Part shown: positions 59,417 through 64,000 of the stretch, piece after piece
Layout: every line of letters starts with the position of its first letter
How positions within the stretch are numbered: the stretch's first letter is position 1
Origin: UBA1764 sp045616685
GTDB lineage: Bacteria; Bacillota; Clostridia; Peptostreptococcales; Anaerovoracaceae
Direction of reading: 5' to 3'
DNA: 64,000 bases
Assembly: GCA_045616685.1 (NCBI GenBank)
Contig: JAZLHF010000014.1
Span: forward strand, 1-64,000
Made by a program: the position numbers and the translations under genes
The notes under the pieces: model-generated
The model's database searches: none
What the model was told of the DNA's origin: nothing
The model's input: the letters and a program-made list of their open reading frames with translations, nothing else

Positions 59417-59480
59417 CAGTTGGTAGCGTGCTTGCTTCGGGAGCAAGAGGCCATGGGTTCGAATCCCGCCACTCGGACCA
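59417..59480 (+). pseudogene. tRNA-Pro(CGG) 3' fragment (attachment-site remnant)
   Basis: Identical to the 3' part of tRNA-Pro at 51745-51808 except for two bases, from the D-loop CAGTTGG to the CCA end. The 5' acceptor arm is absent (AAGTGAAAAATCT instead), so it cannot fold as a tRNA. It marks the right end of the island. Confidence 0.85.
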
Positions 59481-59485
59481 ATAAA

Positions 59486-59509
59486 AACCCCAGCAAATTT
59501 GCTGGGGTT
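59486..59509 (-). terminator. Terminator of the SpoIIE-type gene
   Basis: AACCCCAGCAAA and TTTGCTGGGGTT form a perfect 24-base palindrome. The minus strand continues with TTTTTATT, so it stops transcription from the gene on the right. Confidence 0.85.
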
Positions 59510-59525
59510 CTACTTTTATTATACT

Positions 59526-60989
59526 TTATTCTGTTATCTTCATTCCCATGATGGTTATGTCGTCAAATTGATCGATTCCGCCAACAAATTCATCAATATC
59601 ATTTTTAAGGAAGTCAAGCTGCTTTCCAACGTCAAGATCAGCACATTTTTCTAAGCAATCAAGCAACCTGTCATCTCCATAAAGTTCATTCTTTGCATTG
59701 TTTGCCTCTGTTACACCATCAGTATAAAAGAACATTTCATCACCAACGGACAATTCAATTTGCTCTTCTCTGTATTTAAATCCGGCCATTCCAGCAAGAA
59801 CAAATCCGCTTCTTTGAGATAAGAATTGAGGGGTTTTTCCGTGACGCATTATTACAGGTGGGTTGTGTCCTGCGTTTACAAATGTAAGCACTGCTTTTTC
59901 AGTATCATAAACTCCGATCCAACATGTAACAAATAATCCCGCGTCATTATTTTCGCAAAGTTGGTTATTTGCATTTATCATTGCCTGCTCTGGGGAAAGT
60001 CCAAGCTGCAACTGATTTTTAAGTACGGTCTTAGATATTGTCATAAAGAGCGCAGCACCAACACCTTTGCCAGAAACATCTGCAATTACTACGCCAACAT
60101 GTGTTTTATCAATTATAAAGTAATCATAGAAGTCGCCACCAACTTCTTTTGCAGGATGATATACTGCTTGAAGGCTAATATTCTCATGGCCTGGAAACGC
60201 TGGAAGAAGGCATGGGAGCATGCTTGTTTGAATTTTTGTTGCAAGATCAAGTTCTGTTTCAATACGAGCTGACTTCTTAGATTTTTCAGCTTCAATCTCA
60301 ATCATTTCTTTACCTCTTTGCGCAACATAGCAGCATGCAACAACAATTGCAAAAAAGGCTACGCAACGAGGAAAAAATTCCTCTATCATAAGCTTCTTCA
60401 CATAACTAACAATATCAAGCGGAACAGAAGAAAGAAGTGTTCTAAGTTTTTGTCCAGCAAGTGCATTGAACTGTACATCAGATGTGAAATAGTACATATT
60501 AAGATTTCTTACGCCAATAAAGCCGTTTATTATGGCTGCAACTAAAAACATAATTGTCGTAAAAATTCCAATTTTTATTGTGTACTTTTTATCAAAATAT
60601 CTTGTGCTGATAACAACTGGAATAACCATTACCAACACAACATTGTGCCCTAATATTGCAGCAAGTATTGCGCATACAACAGTAAGATCGCCCATAAGCA
60701 GTCTTCTAAGCCAAGTTTTGTTACCAACATATTTTGCATTAACACAAGTAATTGGAATTTCAACAAATAATGCAATAGCAACTGCCCAACGCATTAGCTT
60801 AACATCAACTGTGAATACATGAAGTTCATTTAATAGAAAGCCTATCAAAAGCAAACCAACAATAATAACCATAGAGGTTCCAACCATTACATTGGCTGTT
60901 ATTTCGTTTGCCATAAAGCTATTGCCTTCGGCTATTGCTTGCTTGACAGCATCATTCATGCGCTCCTTTGCAGATTTTGAAGTTGGCAT
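59526..60989 (-). CDS. Membrane SpoIIE-type (PP2C) serine phosphatase
   Basis: The 487-residue protein has about six helices in the first 210 residues, then a short coiled coil and the PPM/SpoIIE domain (about 255-487). Metal-binding motifs are GGDFYDYF, VIADVSGKGVGAALFM, FVNAGHNPP and FYTDGVTEANN. RsbU/SpoIIE-type enzymes dephosphorylate anti-anti-sigma proteins in partner-switching circuits. The MATE-HATPase gene lies next to it across the island boundary, but no anti-sigma factor or STAS gene is near. Confidence 0.92.
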   Translation of the reverse strand: MPTSKSAKERMNDAVKQAIAEGNSFMANEITANVMVGTSMVIIVGLLLIGFLLNELHVFTVDVKLMRWAVAIALFVEIPITCVNAKYVGNKTWLRRLLMGDLTVVCAILAAILGHNVVLVMVIPVVISTRYFDKKYTIKIGIFTTIMFLVAAIINGFIGVRNLNMYYFTSDVQFNALAGQKLRTLLSSVPLDIVSYVKKLMIEEFFPRCVAFFAIVVACCYVAQRGKEMIEIEAEKSKKSARIETELDLATKIQTSMLPCLLPAFPGHENISLQAVYHPAKEVGGDFYDYFIIDKTHVGVVIADVSGKGVGAALFMTISKTVLKNQLQLGLSPEQAMINANNQLCENNDAGLFVTCWIGVYDTEKAVLTFVNAGHNPPVIMRHGKTPQFLSQRSGFVLAGMAGFKYREEQIELSVGDEMFFYTDGVTEANNAKNELYGDDRLLDCLEKCADLDVGKQLDFLKNDIDEFVGGIDQFDDITIMGMKITE

Positions 60990-61109
60990 AATACTTACTC
61001 CTTTTTCGCTTGATTTGATATTATATTATAGAAATTCACTATTAATAGCCTACTTTAACAAGTCTTCTTAACTTTATATCATTGAACTGTTCATAATAAT
61101 TCTCCCCGC

Positions 61110-62282
61110 TTATTTCTGCGCGAAGTTGTGATCAATATCCATTACTGTGATGAATTTTGGATCGAATTCTTTCATACGATCTTGAAATATCTTGTGAAGT
61201 TCATCGTCGCTATATGGACAATCAAATTCTTTAACAATATCGTACACAATGTTTGTATGCGTAGGGCCACTTACCGCACGAACATCGTGAAAGTTTGTAA
61301 CGCCCTCGATGTCTCGAACAATTTCTTCAAGATATTCTTTTGCTCTAAATACGACCGGATCTTTTGTATCAACTGGATCCATATGGATTGTTAAAAGAAC
61401 ACCAAGTTCTTTGTACACTTGGTATTCGAGGTTATCAATCTTGTCATGGATTTCGAAAATATCATTTTCCCCGTCAACTTCGATGTGAAGACTTGCGAAT
61501 AATCTTCCTGGACCGTAGTCGTGGACGATAAGATCGTGGATGCCTAAAGAGTAATCATCAGCCATGACGATTCTTTCAATTTCGTTTACCAATTCAGAAT
61601 CTGGAGCCTGTCCTAAAATTGGGGCAATAGTTTCTTTAATCAAACCAATCCCGCTCCAAATGATAAAGAGTGCAACAACAATACCAACAGGACCATCAAT
61701 ATTGATGTTAGCAAACTTTCCAATTATAACTGAAAGCAAAACTGCTGATGTAGAAATTACATCATTACGAGAATCTGCTGCAGTTGCAAGAAGAGAATCA
61801 GAATCGATAATCTTTCCAATACTAACATTGAAGTTTGTCTGCCAAAGTTTAATAGCGATTGCAACAACTAATACGATAATTGTTAAAATGCTAAATTCAA
61901 GTGGTTCTGGGTGAATAGTTTTTTCAATAGAGGTCTTAAGTAAACTTAAACCAATTGCAAGAACCATTACAGACACGACTAATCCAGTAAGATACTCTGT
62001 TCTACCATGTCCATATGGATGCTGTTTGTCCGGCTTTCTTCCTGCAAGCTTAAATCCTATTAGTGTAATCAGCGATCCACTAGCATCAGCGAGGTTGTTA
62101 ATACCATCGGAGAGGATAGCAATACTGTTAAAAATGACTCCGGCCCCTATTTTGAAAATACAAAGGATAACATTTGAGATGATACCCACAACCCCTGCTA
62201 CCGAGCCATAATTTTCCCTAACTTTTGGATTTTTTGTGTCTTCGCTATTTTTTACGAATTTTTTAATAATAAAGTTCTTCAT
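61110..62282 (-). CDS. Cation diffusion facilitator (zinc/iron/manganese exporter)
   Basis: The 390-residue protein has six helices. The metal-site motifs are SDGINNLAD (helix 2) and ADSRNDVIS (helix 5), the CDF Asp pairs. The cytoplasmic dimerisation domain follows (about 215-290), then an extra C-terminal domain of about 95 residues beyond the usual length. The pattern HPYGHGRTEYL is the conserved loop before helix 3. Metal specificity is probably Mn or Zn/Fe (MntE/FieF-like). A single gene with no clear partner. Confidence 0.93.
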   Translation of the reverse strand: MKNFIIKKFVKNSEDTKNPKVRENYGSVAGVVGIISNVILCIFKIGAGVIFNSIAILSDGINNLADASGSLITLIGFKLAGRKPDKQHPYGHGRTEYLTGLVVSVMVLAIGLSLLKTSIEKTIHPEPLEFSILTIIVLVVAIAIKLWQTNFNVSIGKIIDSDSLLATAADSRNDVISTSAVLLSVIIGKFANINIDGPVGIVVALFIIWSGIGLIKETIAPILGQAPDSELVNEIERIVMADDYSLGIHDLIVHDYGPGRLFASLHIEVDGENDIFEIHDKIDNLEYQVYKELGVLLTIHMDPVDTKDPVVFRAKEYLEEIVRDIEGVTNFHDVRAVSGPTHTNIVYDIVKEFDCPYSDDELHKIFQDRMKEFDPKFITVMDIDHNFAQK

Positions 62283-62371
62283 AACGTCTAAATTATACTA
62301 CATGTTGTACATTTTTTCACTTTTTCTACTAGTTTACAAAAATTTTCACAATCTTTTCTTTCTACATATGG

Positions 62372-62377
62372 TATAAT
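62372..62377 (+). promoter_or_regulatory. -10 box of etfBA
   Basis: TATAAT at 62372-62377 with a weak -35. A leader of about 50 bases follows, ending in AGGAGGG just before the etfB ATG. Confidence 0.6.
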
Positions 62378-62431
62378 AATTGTGCATAACTATATGCTAA
62401 TTAACTAAAGATTAATTTTTAGGAGGGAAAA

Positions 62432-63232
62432 ATGAACATCTTAGTATGCGCAAAGCAGGTTCCAGATACGACCGAAATTAAGATCGATCCTGTAACCAAT
62501 ACCCTTATTCGTGACGGCGTTCCATCAATTCTTAATCCATATGATGGATATGCTCTTGAAGCAGCTGCACGTCTTAAGGATGCAGACCCAGAAACAAAAA
62601 TTGTTGTTATGACAATGGGTCCAGAAGCAGCAAAGGCTGTTTCTAAAGAATGCCTCGCTATCGCAGCAGACAAGGCTTACCTCGTAAGTGGTAGATCTTT
62701 CGCTGGCTCCGATACACTGGCAACATCTTATATTCTTTACAATGCTGTAAAGAAGATTGAAGAAGCAGAAGGAAAGTTTGATTTCATTTTCTGCGGCAAA
62801 CAGGCTATCGATGGAGATACAGCTCAGGTTGGTCCAGAAATGGCAGAATGGCTCGGATATGGCCAGATTACAAATGGTCTTGAATGCGAAATGAAGGATG
62901 GAAAACTTGAAGTCCTCAAAGAAGGTTCTGACGGTAACGTAGTTCTTTCAATCGCAGCTCCAGCAGTAGTTACATTCACAAAACCAAGCTTTGATCCAAG
63001 ATTCCCAACCATCAAGAGAAAGATGGCTGCTAACAAGGCTGTTATCGATGTACTCGGCGATGATTTCGCAGATTACGATAAGAGCAAGATTGGTCTTAAG
63101 GGTTCCCCAACTTTCGTAAGAAAGTCATTTACACCTCCAGTAGCAGCTGGCGGAGAAATCCTCAAGGCAGAAACACCAGAAGATACAGTTAAGTTGCTCG
63201 TTGACAAGCTCAGCGCAGCACACGTTCTTTAA
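62432..63232 (+). CDS. etfB: Electron transfer flavoprotein, beta subunit
   Basis: The 266-residue protein matches the EtfB family: VCAKQVPDTTEIKID at the N-terminus, NPYDGYALEAAARL, CGKQAIDGDTAQVGPEMAEWL split by residues, and a C-terminal LVDKLSAAHVL. It carries electrons between an acyl-CoA dehydrogenase and other carriers, and in clostridia may take part in flavin-based electron bifurcation. AGGAGGG precedes the ATG. Etf-alpha follows after 15 bases. Codon use (GTTCCA/TCC/CTC-rich) is that of a highly expressed gene. Confidence 0.95.
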   Translation: MNILVCAKQVPDTTEIKIDPVTNTLIRDGVPSILNPYDGYALEAAARLKDADPETKIVVMTMGPEAAKAVSKECLAIAADKAYLVSGRSFAGSDTLATSYILYNAVKKIEEAEGKFDFIFCGKQAIDGDTAQVGPEMAEWLGYGQITNGLECEMKDGKLEVLKEGSDGNVVLSIAAPAVVTFTKPSFDPRFPTIKRKMAANKAVIDVLGDDFADYDKSKIGLKGSPTFVRKSFTPPVAAGGEILKAETPEDTVKLLVDKLSAAHVL

Positions 63233-63247
63233 TAAGGAGGCGCAATT

Positions 63248-64000
63248 ATGGATCCTAAGACAAAAGATTTATGGGTATTCGTAGAAACTAAAGAAGACGG
63301 CTCCGCACGTAACGTTGGTATCGAACTTCTTAACCCAGGTAAGGAACTCGCTGCAGCTCAGGGCGGAAAGCTCGTTGCAGTAGTTATTGGTAATAATGTT
63401 CAGGCTGCAGTTGACGAAGCTAATGCACACGGTGCAGATCAGATTATCGTTATTGAAGGCCCAGAATATGAATTCTTCTCAACAGACGCTTATGCAAATG
63501 CTCTTTATGAAGCAGTAACAAAGTATGGCCCAACAGCATTACTCATTGGTGCTTCTGTAAACGGCAGAGACTTTGCTCCACGTGTAAGCGCAAGACTTCA
63601 GACAGGTCTTACAGCTGACTGTACATCACTTGCAATTGATGAAGAAACAGGTTGCGTAGCATGGACACGTCCAGCATTCGGTGGTAACCTCATGGCTACA
63701 ATTCTTTGCAAAGAAGCAAGACCTCAGCTCGGTACTGTACGTCCTGGCGTATTCAAGAAGTCAGAACCAGAAGCTCCACATGCTGAAATCATCAAAGAAG
63801 ATATCCATGTTGCAGCTGCTGACATTAGAACAGAACTCGTTAGAAAGATTGAAGAAGGTGCTGAAGAAATTGTTGACCTCGAAGGCGCAGACATCATCAT
63901 TTCTGGCGGTCGTGGTGTAGGTGGACCAGAAGGATTCGCACCTCTCCAGGAACTCTGCGATTTACTCGGTGCTACACTTGGTTGCTCCAGAGCAGCAGTA
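63248..64000 (+). CDS. etfA: Electron transfer flavoprotein, alpha subunit (partial)
   Basis: The frame is open to the window edge; 251 codons are visible. The N-terminus MDPKTKDLWVFVETKEDG has no ferredoxin domain. The alpha/beta domain (about 5-190) is followed by the start of the FAD domain with ISGGRGVGGPEGF. AAGGAGG precedes the ATG. It forms a heterodimer with EtfB. The remaining FAD-binding part and any downstream acyl-CoA dehydrogenase lie outside the window. Confidence 0.95.
   Translation, partial: MDPKTKDLWVFVETKEDGSARNVGIELLNPGKELAAAQGGKLVAVVIGNNVQAAVDEANAHGADQIIVIEGPEYEFFSTDAYANALYEAVTKYGPTALLIGASVNGRDFAPRVSARLQTGLTADCTSLAIDEETGCVAWTRPAFGGNLMATILCKEARPQLGTVRPGVFKKSEPEAPHAEIIKEDIHVAAADIRTELVRKIEEGAEEIVDLEGADIIISGGRGVGGPEGFAPLQELCDLLGATLGCSRAAV

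Larger units (their letters stand above)
51745..59480. mobile_element. Probable genomic island at tRNA-Pro
   Basis: The region lies between tRNA-Pro and a 64-base copy of the tRNA 3' part (59417-59480; 62 of 64 identical). Such pairs arise when a tyrosine integrase inserts at a tRNA 3' end. The island holds nine tandem membrane-protein genes, a truncated tenth and a MATE-HATPase gene. No integrase is present, so it is decayed or was moved in trans. An old tRNA duplication is the alternative. Confidence 0.68.

Noticed and set aside
59417..59480. A second functional tRNA-Pro
   Set aside because: The 5' acceptor strand and the first part of the D-arm are missing, so the acceptor stem cannot form.

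Overview
This looks like a chromosomal segment of a low-GC, anaerobic, Gram-positive member of the Clostridia (Bacillota). The basis is strong AGGAGG-type ribosome binding sites, TTGACA/TATAAT-like promoters, a BMP/Nup-type nucleoside importer, a tungsten-type aldehyde:ferredoxin oxidoreductase, a ferredoxin-domain alcohol dehydrogenase, and an etfBA pair typical of fermentative clostridia. The exact genus cannot be fixed from the sequence alone.

Layout. (1) 1-4208: AT-rich accessory DNA with a Fic protein, small membrane and hypothetical proteins, an XRE regulator and a HicBA toxin-antitoxin pair. (2) 4209-16068: an integrated element of about 11.8 kb inserted at the 3' end of lysS. It is bounded by 60-bp direct repeats that both encode the LysS C-terminus PTMKPEV-stop. 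It carries integrase, excisionase, a Rep protein with HUH nuclease and SF3-like helicase domains, and a cargo that looks like defence: a small membrane protein plus a HEPN-motif protein, an AAA ATPase plus a TIR-like protein, and a BcgI-like restriction-modification pair. A three-hairpin repeat of about 105 nt occurs twice inside the element and once just outside it. (3) 16043-27132: a minus-strand housekeeping run (EamA transporter, metG, tatD, tilS, ftsH, PucR-type regulator, dusB, greA, lysS). (4) 27205-39612: a DUF2130 gene, a nucleoside ABC importer operon, cell-wall precursor genes (wecB, wecA/tagO type), dCMP deaminase, truA, glnS and an Lrp/AsnC regulator.

(5) 39667-51570: redox and metal-cofactor region. 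It holds aldehyde ferredoxin oxidoreductase, a MoaD-like protein, a ferredoxin-alcohol dehydrogenase fusion, a type II ABC importer behind a probable molybdenum/tungsten-cofactor riboswitch, and ThiF-like and THEP1-like genes. These make sense together as uptake of molybdate or tungstate, cofactor assembly, and an enzyme that uses it. (6) 51733-59480: a second probable island, bounded by an intact tRNA-Pro(CGG) and a 64-nt copy of the tRNA 3' part. It contains nine tandem genes for paralogous six-helix membrane proteins of unknown function, a truncated tenth, and a MATE-type transporter fused to a HATPase domain. (7) 59526-64000: a SpoIIE-type phosphatase, a cation diffusion facilitator, and etfB with the start of etfA.

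The parts most likely to be new are the tandem membrane-protein array, the small-membrane/HEPN gene pair, and the three-hairpin interspersed repeat.
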